64,000 nt of DNA from Neisseria zalophi (lineage in GTDB: Bacteria; Pseudomonadota; Gammaproteobacteria; Burkholderiales; Neisseriaceae): contig NZ_CP031700.1 of the NCBI RefSeq assembly GCF_008807015.1, forward strand, positions 2,257,014 through 2,321,013, read 5' to 3'. Below the pieces are notes generated by a model. The model was not told where the DNA came from, ran no database searches, and saw nothing but the letters and a program-made list of their open reading frames with translations. Below are positions 46,395 through 55,763 of the stretch, in pieces. A program made the position numbers and the translations under genes. Position 1 is the first letter of the stretch, and each line of letters begins with the position of its first letter.

Positions 46395-46833
46395 TTTCTT
46401 CAGTATAGTATTTTGCCTAGTTGTTATAATTTGTTTTTATATGTTGGGACTAACTTCATTCATCTCAACGCAAACTACAGTTGATAAATGGTCTGCATTA
46501 TTGTTTTTTGCAGCAATCGGCTTAGTGTTTTTATTTATCAGTTTAGCATTAAAGCGCTTCAAAAACTGGCGTTTGAATACGGCTCTAACTCTATTGACAG
46601 CCTGCTTAGTGGTTTGCGGTGTTTTGTTTACCATTATGGCAATGCCCGACATCTTAGTGATTGCAGGGAATGGTAGCGTTATGTCTTTAAAAGACTTTGG
46701 AGACTATATAACGGGGGGCAGTATTTTAACGGCCTTCTTGATTATCTCCGGCTTTTTATCAATAAGGCATTACAAAGTAACCGAATTAAATGACAAAATT
46801 AGTGCACTCAAACAAAGAATACAGCGTTTATAA
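46387..46833 (+). CDS. Small integral membrane protein with C-terminal helix, unknown function (second of two)
   Basis: The 148-residue protein has about four transmembrane segments and a short charged C-terminal coiled-coil-like tail (KVTELNDKISALKQRIQRL, in the cytoplasm by the positive-inside rule). A loop DILVIAGNGSVMSLKDFGD lies between helices three and four. No family is recognised. It starts inside the previous gene's last codons and ends before a strong DUS-pair terminator. Confidence 0.7.
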   Translation: MRNFFSIVFCLVVIICFYMLGLTSFISTQTTVDKWSALLFFAAIGLVFLFISLALKRFKNWRLNTALTLLTACLVVCGVLFTIMAMPDILVIAGNGSVMSLKDFGDYITGGSILTAFLIISGFLSIRHYKVTELNDKISALKQRIQRL

Positions 46834-46847
46834 AATGCCTTAAATTA

Positions 46848-46886
46848 AAACAGGCCGTCTGAAAAACTCTTTCAGACGGCCTGTTT
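46848..46886. terminator. DUS-pair terminator between the membrane pair and the nitroreductase gene
   Basis: AAACAGGCCGTCTGAAA and TTTCAGACGGCCTGTTT form a perfect 17-bp stem with a 5-base loop; it serves both convergent transcripts. Confidence 0.85.
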
Positions 46887-46904
46887 GCTACAACCCGACA
46901 TAAC

Positions 46905-47636
46905 TTATCGTTTCGCAAAGCCTTTACGTTGTAAAAACGGCAGAATATCAGGGCGGACTTCATGGCAAAGCGTGGCACGCACCTGCTTGGTATAATTTAA
47001 ATCTAAATTACTACGGCGCTTGTAGTAATCGCTGATAAGTTCATCGTATTCTTCATATACTTTTTCATCCAACGGTTTATAACCATTTTCCGATACCACA
47101 CATGTGAGCGGCCAACGTGGTCGCATAATAGGATCTTGGGCGGGATGACCCAAACACATACCGAATAACGGCACAACATGATCCGGTAAATCCAAAACAC
47201 GGTCAAAGGCATTAATATCGTCACGCAAAGCACCGATATATACGCCGCCCAAACCCAAAGACTCGGCTGTCAACAATACATTTTGTGCCATAATGCCGGC
47301 ATCAATTGCACCCATCAATGTCAATTCTGTCCAATCTACTTGTGCATCTTCTGCAATTTTTTTGTGTTTGGCAAAATCAATACAGAACACCAAAAGTTCG
47401 GCGCTGGTTTCAATATAATGTTGGTTGGCACCTACAGCACGCAACTGTTTGCGCTTTTCGACATCGGTTACACGAATAATATGAATAGGTTGCATGAAGC
47501 TTGAAGTCGAAGCTGCCTGACCGGCTTTTAAAACTGCTTCTAACATTTCAGCTGAAATCGGCTCTTCAGTGAATTTACGAATAGAACGGTGGCTTAACGC
47601 TGTTTCCAACGCGGGTTTGCTTGGTAAAACGGACAT
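46905..47636 (-). CDS. Oxygen-insensitive NADPH nitroreductase (NfsA family)
   Basis: This FMN enzyme family reduces nitro compounds and quinones with NADPH. The 243-residue protein shows HRSIRKFTEEPIS (FMN phosphate site), AGQAASTSSFMQP, LGLGGVYIGALRDD and GMCLGHPAQDP, and ends with a Lys/Arg-rich helix, as in NfsA/Frp. The start at 47636 has a strong AGGAGA; the ORF runs 14 codons further upstream without support. It may contribute to susceptibility to nitro-drugs. It is monocistronic. Confidence 0.92.
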   Translation of the reverse strand: MSVLPSKPALETALSHRSIRKFTEEPISAEMLEAVLKAGQAASTSSFMQPIHIIRVTDVEKRKQLRAVGANQHYIETSAELLVFCIDFAKHKKIAEDAQVDWTELTLMGAIDAGIMAQNVLLTAESLGLGGVYIGALRDDINAFDRVLDLPDHVVPLFGMCLGHPAQDPIMRPRWPLTCVVSENGYKPLDEKVYEEYDELISDYYKRRSNLDLNYTKQVRATLCHEVRPDILPFLQRKGFAKR

Positions 47637-47814
47637 GAATATTCTCCTGTTATCGTGATTCACAATCCAGCACATCAATTAACCAACTTAATGGCAATAA
47701 TATTGATTTAAGATAGCCGGAAATTTACATCACTTGCTACTATACTACCCGAAGCAGTTCGGATACAACCTAAGCACAGCTATAACCCAAAACAATACTT
47801 TAGCCGATACATCG

Positions 47815-49854
47815 CTATACCCCCAAATAATTTTCCCTACTCGCCAACCATCGTGCCAAATGTGCTTCGACGATATCCGGCCGCTCGGCAATTAAACGGG
47901 GGGCTATTTCGCGGGCATGCTCAAGTAAATATAAATCTTCTTCAAGATTAGCGAAGCGTAACATGGGCACACCGCTTTGACGGGCACCGAGAAACTCGCC
48001 CGGCCCGCGGATATTCAAATCTTGGCGTGCGATTTCAAAACCGTCGGTATGCTCATAAATAACTTTTAAACGTGCCTTAGCCAAATCACTTAACGGTTCC
48101 GAAAACAGCAATACGCAAGTGCTGACTGCCGCACCACGCCCCACTCTGCCGCGTAACTGATGCAGCTGAGCCAAGCCCATACGTTCGGCATGTTCGATCA
48201 CCATCAGACTGGCATTAGGCACATCCACACCGACTTCAATCACCGTAGTCGCCACCAAAACATTCAGACGGCCTGAGGAAAACTCATCCATAACCGCTGC
48301 TTTTTCAGCCGCCTTCATCCGCCCATGTACCAACCCGACGGTTAATTCAGGTAAGGCCGTCTGAAGCTCGGCCAGCGTATCAACAGCCGTCTGAAGCTGT
48401 AATACTTCACTTTCTTCAATTAGCGGGCAAACCCAATACACCTGCTGCCCTTTGCGGCAGGTATTCAATACAAAACCTTCCACTTCGGCACGGCGTGCGC
48501 TATTCACCAAACGAGTTTTCACCGGTGTCCGATTGGGCGGCAGCTCGTCAATCACCGAAACATCCAAATCGGCAAAAAAGCTCATGGCCAATGTGCGTGG
48601 AATCGGCGTCGCCGACATCATCAGTTGGTGAACATCGCTGCCTTTGTTTTTCAATGCCAATCGTTGAGCAACCCCGAAACGGTGCTGTTCATCTACAATC
48701 ACCAATCCCAAACGCTGAAACTGAACATCATCTTGAAACAAAGCATGCGTACCGACGGCAATCGGTGCCAGGCCGTCTGAAATAGCCGCTTTATTTTGTT
48801 CTTTCGCCTTTTTGCGTTGGCTACCGGAAAGCCTTGCCACCGCCAAGCCCAAAGGCTCGAACCATTGTTTAAACTTAAGATAATGTTGTTCGGCCAGAAT
48901 TTCAGTCGGCGCCATCACCGCCACTTGAAAACCGGCTTCCACCGCCGTCAGCGCCGCCAATGCAGCCACAATGGTTTTGCCACTGCCGACATCACCTTGC
49001 AATAAACGGTGCATAGGATGGGTTTGTGCCATATCAACCCGAATTTCAGACAATACGCGTTGCTGTGCCTGCGTAAGCCCGAACGGTAAAGCCGCAAGCA
49101 ATTTATCCGACCAAGCCCCCGTACCCGTCAGCGGCTTGGCCTGTCCACTGACACGTTTCTGCCGTGCCAGCCGCATGGAAAGTTGTTGTGCCAATAATTC
49201 ATCAAACTTCAAACGCTGCCACGCCGGCAAAGTGCCGTCTGAAAGCTGGTAAATACCATATTCAGGCGGCGGCGCGTGCAACAACCGCAGGCTTTCGGCC
49301 AAGTGCGGCAGTTTCAGACGGCCTAATAATTCATCCGGCAAAGTGTCATGTAACGATACGGCTTCTAAGGCCGTCTGAACAATCCGCCGTAAAGTGGGCT
49401 GGTTTAATCCGTTCACACTGGGATAAACCGGCGTTAGGCTTTCTGCCAAACCACTGTTTTCGGCATCACGGATTTTCGGGTGAATCATTTCGCTGCCATA
49501 GAAGCCGTGTTTGATTTCGCCAACCGCCCGTATACGTTTGCCCTCCGCCATTTGTTTTTGATGGCTGGGATAGAAATGAATAAACCGTAAAAACAAAACA
49601 CTGCCGCCATCATCACGTATCTGCACGATAAGCTGTTTACGCGGCTTAAACCGAACTTCCTGATGAATCACCTCACCCTCAACCTGACAAGGCACACCGA
49701 GCGGCGCATCTTTTATCGGCATAATATGGGTTTCGTCTTCATAACGCAGCGGCAGATGCAGCACGACATCCCATGGTGTTTGAAGATGAAGCTTTTCCAA
49801 TTTTTTGGCAGTCGCCTCTGTGATTTTGAGTAGTTTTTGATGTTCGGGGGTCAT
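47815..49854 (-). CDS. recG: ATP-dependent DNA helicase RecG
   Basis: RecG remodels stalled forks and Holliday junctions. The 679-residue protein has an N-terminal wedge/OB domain (about 1-260) and two helicase lobes: Walker A in LLQGDVGSGKTIVAALA, motif II DEQH in VIVDEQHRFGV, TATPIPRTLAMSF-type motif III, and motif VI in QLRGRVGRG. The ATG at 49854 is preferred over a TTG three codons earlier. Five exact DUS and two with the 10-base core lie inside the coding region, far denser than in neighbouring genes. Confidence 0.96.
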   Translation of the reverse strand: MTPEHQKLLKITEATAKKLEKLHLQTPWDVVLHLPLRYEDETHIMPIKDAPLGVPCQVEGEVIHQEVRFKPRKQLIVQIRDDGGSVLFLRFIHFYPSHQKQMAEGKRIRAVGEIKHGFYGSEMIHPKIRDAENSGLAESLTPVYPSVNGLNQPTLRRIVQTALEAVSLHDTLPDELLGRLKLPHLAESLRLLHAPPPEYGIYQLSDGTLPAWQRLKFDELLAQQLSMRLARQKRVSGQAKPLTGTGAWSDKLLAALPFGLTQAQQRVLSEIRVDMAQTHPMHRLLQGDVGSGKTIVAALAALTAVEAGFQVAVMAPTEILAEQHYLKFKQWFEPLGLAVARLSGSQRKKAKEQNKAAISDGLAPIAVGTHALFQDDVQFQRLGLVIVDEQHRFGVAQRLALKNKGSDVHQLMMSATPIPRTLAMSFFADLDVSVIDELPPNRTPVKTRLVNSARRAEVEGFVLNTCRKGQQVYWVCPLIEESEVLQLQTAVDTLAELQTALPELTVGLVHGRMKAAEKAAVMDEFSSGRLNVLVATTVIEVGVDVPNASLMVIEHAERMGLAQLHQLRGRVGRGAAVSTCVLLFSEPLSDLAKARLKVIYEHTDGFEIARQDLNIRGPGEFLGARQSGVPMLRFANLEEDLYLLEHAREIAPRLIAERPDIVEAHLARWLASRENYLGV
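48263..49379. repeat. Cluster of seven DUS or near-DUS inside recG
   Basis: Exact 12-mers are at 48263-48274, 48354-48365, 48770-48781, 49313-49324 and 49368-49379. The 10-base core GCCGTCTGAA with other leading bases is at 48386-48395 and 49234-49243. Orientation is mixed. The copies are used as codons within the gene. Confidence 0.9.
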
Positions 49855-49915
49855 AATATTCAAGAAACGGTTTCAGACGGCTATTTTAAACGATTTTCTC
49901 AAAACCTTATTAAAA

Positions 49916-49944
49916 AGGCCGTCTGAAAACTTTTCAGACGGCCT
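49916..49944 (-). terminator. DUS-pair terminator of the MliC-like lipoprotein gene
   Basis: AGGCCGTCTGAAAA and TTTTCAGACGGCCT form a 14-bp stem with almost no loop, 25 bases past the stop. A single DUS core follows at 49871. Confidence 0.75.
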
Positions 49945-49969
49945 GATATTCTAAGAAACAGTATTGACT

Positions 49970-50368
49970 TTATGAACCAAGACGACAAGTAGTTTCGGTT
50001 ACATTGCCATAAGGGTCGGTAAAGGACAAGATGCCATCATCGGCTTTTTGCTGCCATGACGTTTTTTTGTCGGCAGATACATAACGTTCGCCTGAACCAG
50101 AAACGGCAATATCCAATACAGCGTTGTATTTTCTATCATTCAAACCATATTCAACGGCTACTCTGTCTGTACCCGCATCTTTAACCGTTACAGTAAAGGC
50201 ATTGCGGCAAGTAAACGTTTGAGTAGGCCGGTGGGCATGGCTATGGCCTTCGTGTGCATGGCTGTGCCCATGATTATGATCTTCATGGTGGTGACGAGGT
50301 TCGTCTGAAGCACATGCAGCCAAAGCCAACGCAGCAGTTAAAGGTAAAAGCATTTTCAAAGTTTTCAT
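49970..50368 (-). CDS. MliC-like lysozyme-inhibitor lipoprotein with His-rich N-terminal segment
   Basis: The 132-residue lipoprotein has a signal ending ALAAC (lipid Cys at 19), then a His-rich stretch with 11 histidines between residues 26 and 46 (HHHEDHNHGHSHAH repeats), then an MliC-type beta-barrel (about 50-130): FTCRNAFTVTV, SGSGERYVSADKKTSW and ETTCRLGS, whose two cysteines likely form a disulfide. MliC proteins are periplasm- or surface-exposed inhibitors of host lysozyme. The His segment looks like a zinc/nickel-binding linker. AAGGA lies 8 bases before the ATG at 50368. Inhibitor activity is inferred from resemblance. Confidence 0.78.
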   Translation of the reverse strand: MKTLKMLLPLTAALALAACASDEPRHHHEDHNHGHSHAHEGHSHAHRPTQTFTCRNAFTVTVKDAGTDRVAVEYGLNDRKYNAVLDIAVSGSGERYVSADKKTSWQQKADDGILSFTDPYGNVTETTCRLGS

Positions 50369-50606
50369 CAATCATTCCTTAATGAATTAAAGCTAAAAAT
50401 ATAGCAGCCGCTTTCATACGGCTGAATATAATATAATGCCTGTCTGAGCATGACTCGCTCCGCTTAACCTGAATTTACCTGTGTTTTCCCAGTCTGTTGT
50501 GCTTTTCAGACGGCTCAATCCCTTATAAAATGAGAGAGTTTATTACGTCTGTCAAATAGGCGGCCTAAAAACTTTAATAAATCAATAATCCCATCACGAG
50601 AAAACC

Positions 50607-53393
50607 ATGACCGATTACAGCAAAACCGTCAATCTTCACGAATCACCCTTTCCTATGCGTGGCAATCTGGCTAAGCGCGAACCTGCGTGGGTGAAAGATT
50701 GGCAGGATCAACAACGCTACCAAAAACTACGCCAAAAAGCACAAGGCCGCCCCAAATTTATTCTTCACGACGGCCCGCCCTATGCCAATGGTGATATCCA
50801 TATCGGCCATGCCGTCAACAAAATTCTAAAAGACATTATTATCCGTAGCAAAACACTGGCCGGATTCGACGCACCGTATGTACCCGGTTGGGACTGCCAC
50901 GGCCTGCCGATTGAAGTAATGGTAGAAAAATTGCACGGCAAAAACATGCCCGAGGCAAAATTCCGCGAATTATGCCGCGAATATGCTGCCGAACAAATCG
51001 CACGCCAGAAAAAAGACTTTATCCGTTTGGGTGTATTGGGCGACTGGAACCGCCCCTATCTGACCATGGACTTTAAAACTGAAGCCGATACCGTACGCAC
51101 CTTGGGTGAAATTTATAAAGCAGGCTATCTCTACCGTGGTGAAAAACCCGTACAGTTTTGTTTAGACTGCGGCTCTTCACTGGCAGAAGCAGAAGTCGAA
51201 TATAAAGACAAAATTTCCCCCGCCATTGATGTTGCCTATCCATTTAAGGATACCCAAGCACTTGCCCAAGCTTTTGGCTTAGAAAATATCGACGGCGATG
51301 CATTTTCGGTTATTTGGACAACTACCCCTTGGACACTACCCGCCAGCCAAGCCGTCAGTACAGGTGCAGAAGTGGTATACCAGCTGATTGATACACCCAA
51401 AGGTGTTTTAGTCTTAGCAAAAGATTTGTCGGAAGAAGCACTGAAACGTTACGGTATTGATGCAAGCGAAACCAAAGTTCTGGCGGAAACCACCGGTGAC
51501 AAGCTTGAAAACCTACACATGAACCATCCGTTTTTAGAACGCGATATCCCGATGTTAAACGGTGAACACGTTACCACCGATGCTGGTACCGGTTTGGTAC
51601 ATACCGCACCGTCACACGGTTTGGAAGACTATTTCGTCTGCCTCAGATATAACATCAAGCTGGATAACCCGGTTAACAGCGAAGGCCGCTATCGTAGTGA
51701 CGTACCGCGTGTAGCCGGAATGACGGTTTGGGAAGCCAACCCCGTGATTATCGAGTGGCTTACTGAAGAAAACCGCTTACTAGCCAACGCAAAAATCGAA
51801 CACAGCTATGCTCACTGCTGGCGGCATAAAACCCCATTGATTTACCGTGCTACCGGCCAATGGTTTATCGGTATGGATAAAGCCGGCACAGATGGTAAAA
51901 CTTTACGCAATAAAGCGCTGACTGCTGTAGACGATACCGAATTCTTCCCGTCATGGGGTCGCGCGCGACTGGAAGCCATGATTGAAGGCCGCCCTGACTG
52001 GGTAGTTTCCCGTCAACGCTATTGGGGCACCCCGATGACCTTTTTCGTGCATAAAGAAACCGGTGAGCTTCATCCTCGTTCTGCCGAACTGCTCGAAGAA
52101 GTTGCTAAACGCATTGATGAAAAAGGTATTGAAGCCTGGTTCTCACTTTCCGCCGAAGAGCTTTTAGGTGAAGAAGCTGCGGACTATGAAAAACTGAAAG
52201 ACACCATGGATGTGTGGTTTGATTCGGGCAGTACTCACTTCTCCGTATTGAAGCAACGCGAAGAACTGGCATGGCCTGCTGATCTTTATCTGGAAGGCAG
52301 CGACCAACACCGCGGCTGGTTTCAATCCTCCATGCTGACAGGCTGCGCCTCAATAGGCCGCGCACCCTACAAACAACTGCTAACCCACGGTTTTGTAGTA
52401 GATCAAAACGGTAGAAAAATGTCGAAATCTATCGGCAACGTAGTGGCTCCGCAAGAAGTGTATAACGAGTTCGGTGCCGATATTCTGCGCTTATGGACAG
52501 CATCAACCGATTACAGCGGCGAATTGGCGATTTCTAAAGAAATCCTCAAACGGGTTACCGAAAGCTACCGCCGTATCCGTAACACACTCAGCTTTCTATT
52601 TGCCAACCTCAGTGATTTCCGCCCAATCGAGCACGCCGTGCCACAAGATCAAATGGTGGAAATCGACCGTTATGCGCTGATTCTGGCACGCCGTCTGCAA
52701 GAGCGCTTAGCCGGCGACCACTACCCGCGCTATGCTTTCCATTATGCGGTTAAAGATATTGTGAGCTTCTGTTCGGAAGACTTAGGTGCATTCTATTTGG
52801 ATATTCTAAAAGACCGTCTCTACACAACCAAAGCTGACAGCCATGCCCGCCGCAGTGCCCAAACCGCGCTGTATCACATTACCCGCAGTCTGGTTTTGCT
52901 GATTTCACCAATTCTCTGCTTTACCGCAGAAGAAGCATGGGACATTATCGGTGGCGGCGAAGAAGATAGCGTTCTATTCCATACATGGCACGAATTTCCG
53001 CCCATCAATGAAAAAAGCGAAACCGAGCTGGTAAAAAAATGGCAGGCCGTACGCGAAGTACGCGAAGCCACTACTGCGGCGATCGAACCATTGCGCAGCA
53101 ATAAAACTGTTGGTTCCTCATTGCAAGCCGAAGTGGAAATTACTGCCCCCGAAGAATTAGCCGACTATCTGAAAACATTAGGGGATGAATTGCGCTTTGT
53201 ACTGCTGGTATCTAAAGCCACCTTAACCAAAGGCAACGAATTAAATGTTGTCGCCAAAGTTAGCAATGGTGAAAAATGCGAACGCTGCTGGCACTATACT
53301 GACGATGTCGGTTCGGTTGCCGAGTATCCAAATATTTGCAAACGCTGTGCCGATAATATCGGCGGAGAAGGTGAAGATCGTCTGTATGCTTAG
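50607..53393 (+). CDS. ileS: Isoleucine--tRNA ligase
   Basis: This class I synthetase charges tRNA-Ile and edits valine. The 928-residue protein has the HIGH motif in [16 protein letters not shown], the editing domain ([14 protein letters not shown]), the [14 protein letters not shown] block, the KMSKS loop in [12 protein letters not shown] and a C-terminal zinc finger with four cysteines (CERCW and CKRCADNI). Length is normal for the bacterial type without mupirocin-resistance features of IleS2. It is not followed by lspA, often its neighbour. Confidence 0.98.
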   Translation: MTDYSKTVNLHESPFPMRGNLAKREPAWVKDWQDQQRYQKLRQKAQGRPKFILHDGPPYANGDIHIGHAVNKILKDIIIRSKTLAGFDAPYVPGWDCHGLPIEVMVEKLHGKNMPEAKFRELCREYAAEQIARQKKDFIRLGVLGDWNRPYLTMDFKTEADTVRTLGEIYKAGYLYRGEKPVQFCLDCGSSLAEAEVEYKDKISPAIDVAYPFKDTQALAQAFGLENIDGDAFSVIWTTTPWTLPASQAVSTGAEVVYQLIDTPKGVLVLAKDLSEEALKRYGIDASETKVLAETTGDKLENLHMNHPFLERDIPMLNGEHVTTDAGTGLVHTAPSHGLEDYFVCLRYNIKLDNPVNSEGRYRSDVPRVAGMTVWEANPVIIEWLTEENRLLANAKIEHSYAHCWRHKTPLIYRATGQWFIGMDKAGTDGKTLRNKALTAVDDTEFFPSWGRARLEAMIEGRPDWVVSRQRYWGTPMTFFVHKETGELHPRSAELLEEVAKRIDEKGIEAWFSLSAEELLGEEAADYEKLKDTMDVWFDSGSTHFSVLKQREELAWPADLYLEGSDQHRGWFQSSMLTGCASIGRAPYKQLLTHGFVVDQNGRKMSKSIGNVVAPQEVYNEFGADILRLWTASTDYSGELAISKEILKRVTESYRRIRNTLSFLFANLSDFRPIEHAVPQDQMVEIDRYALILARRLQERLAGDHYPRYAFHYAVKDIVSFCSEDLGAFYLDILKDRLYTTKADSHARRSAQTALYHITRSLVLLISPILCFTAEEAWDIIGGGEEDSVLFHTWHEFPPINEKSETELVKKWQAVREVREATTAAIEPLRSNKTVGSSLQAEVEITAPEELADYLKTLGDELRFVLLVSKATLTKGNELNVVAKVSNGEKCERCWHYTDDVGSVAEYPNICKRCADNIGGEGEDRLYA

Positions 53394-53531
53394 GGTTCAA
53401 GCGGCCAATACAAACAATAATTGAATATAATCTTATTAAAAATTTGAGAGCAGATTATATTAATTTTTATACCAATCGGATATTTTCAAATTATTATTTT
53501 TATTGGTTAATAAATATTCCAAAAATAAATA

Positions 53532-53563
53532 AAAGGCTGTCTGAAATTTTTCAGACGGCCTTT
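53532..53563. terminator. DUS-pair terminator between ileS and the M50 protease gene
   Basis: AAAGGCTGTCTGAAA and TTTCAGACGGCCTTT form a stem with one G-U/A-C-type change in the left arm, which has a degenerate DUS. It serves two convergent genes. Confidence 0.75.
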
Positions 53564-53602
53564 ATTATTTAAATTACAAAGAATACCTACCCATCTCAAA
53601 CA

Positions 53603-54253
53603 TCATTGAAATATACCCGCAATACTGCTAACCAATACAATAATGCCAGAAATAAAAGGCATCATAATTTTACCCAATAATCCCGTCATCAGCAGAATCA
53701 AAATAATCCAAGTACCATAAGGTTCTATTTTACGATACTGCATCGAAGCACGCACCGGCAGGAAACTGTCTACAAAACGTCCGCCGTCTAAAGGCAGAAT
53801 CGGAATCATATTCAGCACAAACAATACCGCATTAATCAGCACACCATATTTTGCCATTTCACTTAACGGATATTGAAACGAATCGGGCACATAAGGTGCA
53901 AAAGCCAAGACCAATCCCCATCCGATCGCCATAATCATATTAGATAACGGCCCCGCAATTGCCACAACACGCATGCCCATACGCATATTACGAAAATTAC
54001 GCGGTATAATCGGTACTGGTTTTGCCCAACCGAATAAAAACGGTGTAAATATAAACATCAGCAATGGCACCAAAATCGTACCAATCGGATCAATATGGGC
54101 AACCGGATTCAGTGTCAATCGGCCCAACTGCTCTGCCGTACGGTCTCCCCAATAACGTGCGGCATAACCATGCGCCGCCTCATGCACGGTTATAGCCAGC
54201 AAAACAGGCAGCAATGCCAGTAAAAATACACCTAAATCAAAATTTTGAAACAT
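53603..54253 (-). CDS. Site-2 protease family (M50) membrane metalloprotease
   Basis: The 216-residue protein has the zinc motif H24-E-A-A-H28 in the first membrane helix (TVHEAAHGYAARYWG) and the third ligand in LPLDGGR near residue 155, with roughly five transmembrane segments. It has no PDZ domain, so it belongs to the short stand-alone M50 group (YdiL/YwhC-like) rather than RseP. Substrates are unknown. The start at 54253 has AAGGAAAACC before it. It is followed, on the same strand upstream, by yciO. Confidence 0.88.
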   Translation of the reverse strand: MFQNFDLGVFLLALLPVLLAITVHEAAHGYAARYWGDRTAEQLGRLTLNPVAHIDPIGTILVPLLMFIFTPFLFGWAKPVPIIPRNFRNMRMGMRVVAIAGPLSNMIMAIGWGLVLAFAPYVPDSFQYPLSEMAKYGVLINAVLFVLNMIPILPLDGGRFVDSFLPVRASMQYRKIEPYGTWIILILLMTGLLGKIMMPFISGIIVLVSSIAGIFQ

Positions 54254-54423
54254 GGTTTTCCTTTTTGAGTATGTATGTAGCAAGAAACGGCATAATATTA
54301 TCAGTTGAACAGCTTTTTCATACGATAGTGATTGCTATATTATTTAAATATAAAAATATGAATCTTAATTATTTCATGACCAATAAATGCTATTCCCCAC
54401 CCTTCGTTTCAGACGGCCATATG

Positions 54424-55044
54424 CTATAAGCCGAATAAACTTTTATCGCCCTTACCTTCACGAATCAATTCTACACCATCAGTCATATCAATCACCGTAG
54501 TCGGTTCCGTACCGCACCAACCGCCGTCTATAACCAAATCAACCACATGTTCCAAACGTTCTCTGATCTCGTATGGATCTGTTAACGGTTCGCTGTCTTC
54601 AGGCAGCATCAATGTACAACTCAACAACGGCTCACCCAGTTCGGCCAACAATGCCAATGCAATTTTATTATCGGGAACACGCAATCCTATGGTTTTCCGT
54701 TTCGGATGCAACGTACGGTTAGGTACTTCTTTCGTTGCCTGTAGAATAAAAGTATAACTGCCCGGCGTAGCCGCTTTAAGCTGACGAAACTGGCTATTAT
54801 CCACTTTGGCATAAGTACCTAAAGCGCCTAAATCGGCACACATTAAAGTAAGATGGTGTTTCTGATCAATATGACGGATATTCAGAATCCGTTCCATTGC
54901 CTCTTTGTTTCCTAGCTGACACCCTAAGGCATAGCATGAGTCGGTCGGATAAACCAATATGCCGCCTTTTTGTATAATTTCAACCGCTTGCTTAATCAAC
55001 CTATCTTGCGGATTATCCGGATGAATAGCAAAAAATTGTGCCAT
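54424..55044 (-). CDS. yciO: YciO/Sua5/YrdC-family L-threonylcarbamoyladenylate synthase-like protein
   Basis: The 206-residue protein matches YciO: GGILVYPTDSCYALGCQ, then NIRHIDQKHHLTLMC, PGSYTFILQATKEVP and RVPDN. YrdC/TsaC enzymes make the threonylcarbamoyl-AMP used for t6A37 in tRNA; YciO is a paralogue with similar ligand binding but no clear essential role. The KRKTIGLRVPDN form and the short C-terminal end (about 200 residues) favour YciO over YrdC. It lies just upstream of the M50 protease gene, with a DUS between. Confidence 0.9.
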   Translation of the reverse strand: MAQFFAIHPDNPQDRLIKQAVEIIQKGGILVYPTDSCYALGCQLGNKEAMERILNIRHIDQKHHLTLMCADLGALGTYAKVDNSQFRQLKAATPGSYTFILQATKEVPNRTLHPKRKTIGLRVPDNKIALALLAELGEPLLSCTLMLPEDSEPLTDPYEIRERLEHVVDLVIDGGWCGTEPTTVIDMTDGVELIREGKGDKSLFGL

Positions 55045-55453
55045 ATCGTATTCCTATAAAATGAATATAAAAGATATTGACATATTAAAATAAAAAAACA
55101 ATATCAATATTTAGTCAAACTTCTTAAACCACCTATGTATCAAATTATATCGCAAAGCTCAGTACCCAATAACACTAATAAGCTTTTCCACACTTTATCT
55201 TCTAAACAATCAGATATATATATAGCAAAATCATAATGCAATTATAAAATAGCCAATAATATATAAAAACATCATAAAACTATATCCAAGCATTGATTTC
55301 CTATTAAGAAACGAATTTTAAATAAAATTGATATTTATCAAATATTGGTTATTTCATACAATACACACATCAACAAGGCAAGCAGCAATTTTAAATTGTT
55401 GCCAAATGCTGACCCAAACACAAAACACATCATACATAAAAGGATTTTTTATC
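55045..55453. other. A+T-rich intergenic region between yciO and the small exported protein gene
   Basis: These 409 bases should hold both divergent promoters. I see no DUS or gene. The plus-strand ORF continues in frame upstream of the chosen start of the exported protein, but the extension looks unlike a signal peptide and starts without a ribosome-binding site. Confidence 0.5.
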
Positions 55454-55714
55454 ATGAAAAAAACTGTACTTACTTTCGCCGCTTTAGCTACTTTTGCCGC
55501 TTCTTTCGCCTCTGCTAGAGGTGCTCATATGCCTAAGTATGACCATGCCAATGACTCAGGCCCGATTGCCGGTTTACAAGCAGTACAACATGAAGGCATG
55601 ATCCGTGCCGGAAAAAATGATGACAGCGTTAAATTTATCGCACCCCGTGGTCAAACTTCCGATGCTGTATTCCAATATCACTATGACCACTTAGGCCGCA
55701 CTGAAAACCGCTAA
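55454..55714 (+). CDS. Small exported protein, unknown function
   Basis: The 86-residue protein has a clear Sec signal peptide (MKKTVLTFAALATFAASFAS, cleavage near residue 20-22) and a hydrophilic mature part of about 65 residues with histidines and aromatic residues (HMPKYDHAND, FQYHYDHLGR). There is no cysteine. AAGGAT lies 9 bases before the ATG. I recognise no family. It is followed by what was probably a DUS-pair terminator, now split by an IS-like element. Confidence 0.75.
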   Translation: MKKTVLTFAALATFAASFASARGAHMPKYDHANDSGPIAGLQAVQHEGMIRAGKNDDSVKFIAPRGQTSDAVFQYHYDHLGRTENR

Positions 55715-55763
55715 TAAATTATTTGAGTGTTGATAACAGGATGAAAAGGCCGTCTGAAAAATA

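Noticed and set aside
226..49944. Recurrent GGCCGTCTGAA repeats as a possible CRISPR array
   Set aside because: They are isolated or paired uptake sequences, not regularly spaced repeats with unique spacers, and there are no cas genes.
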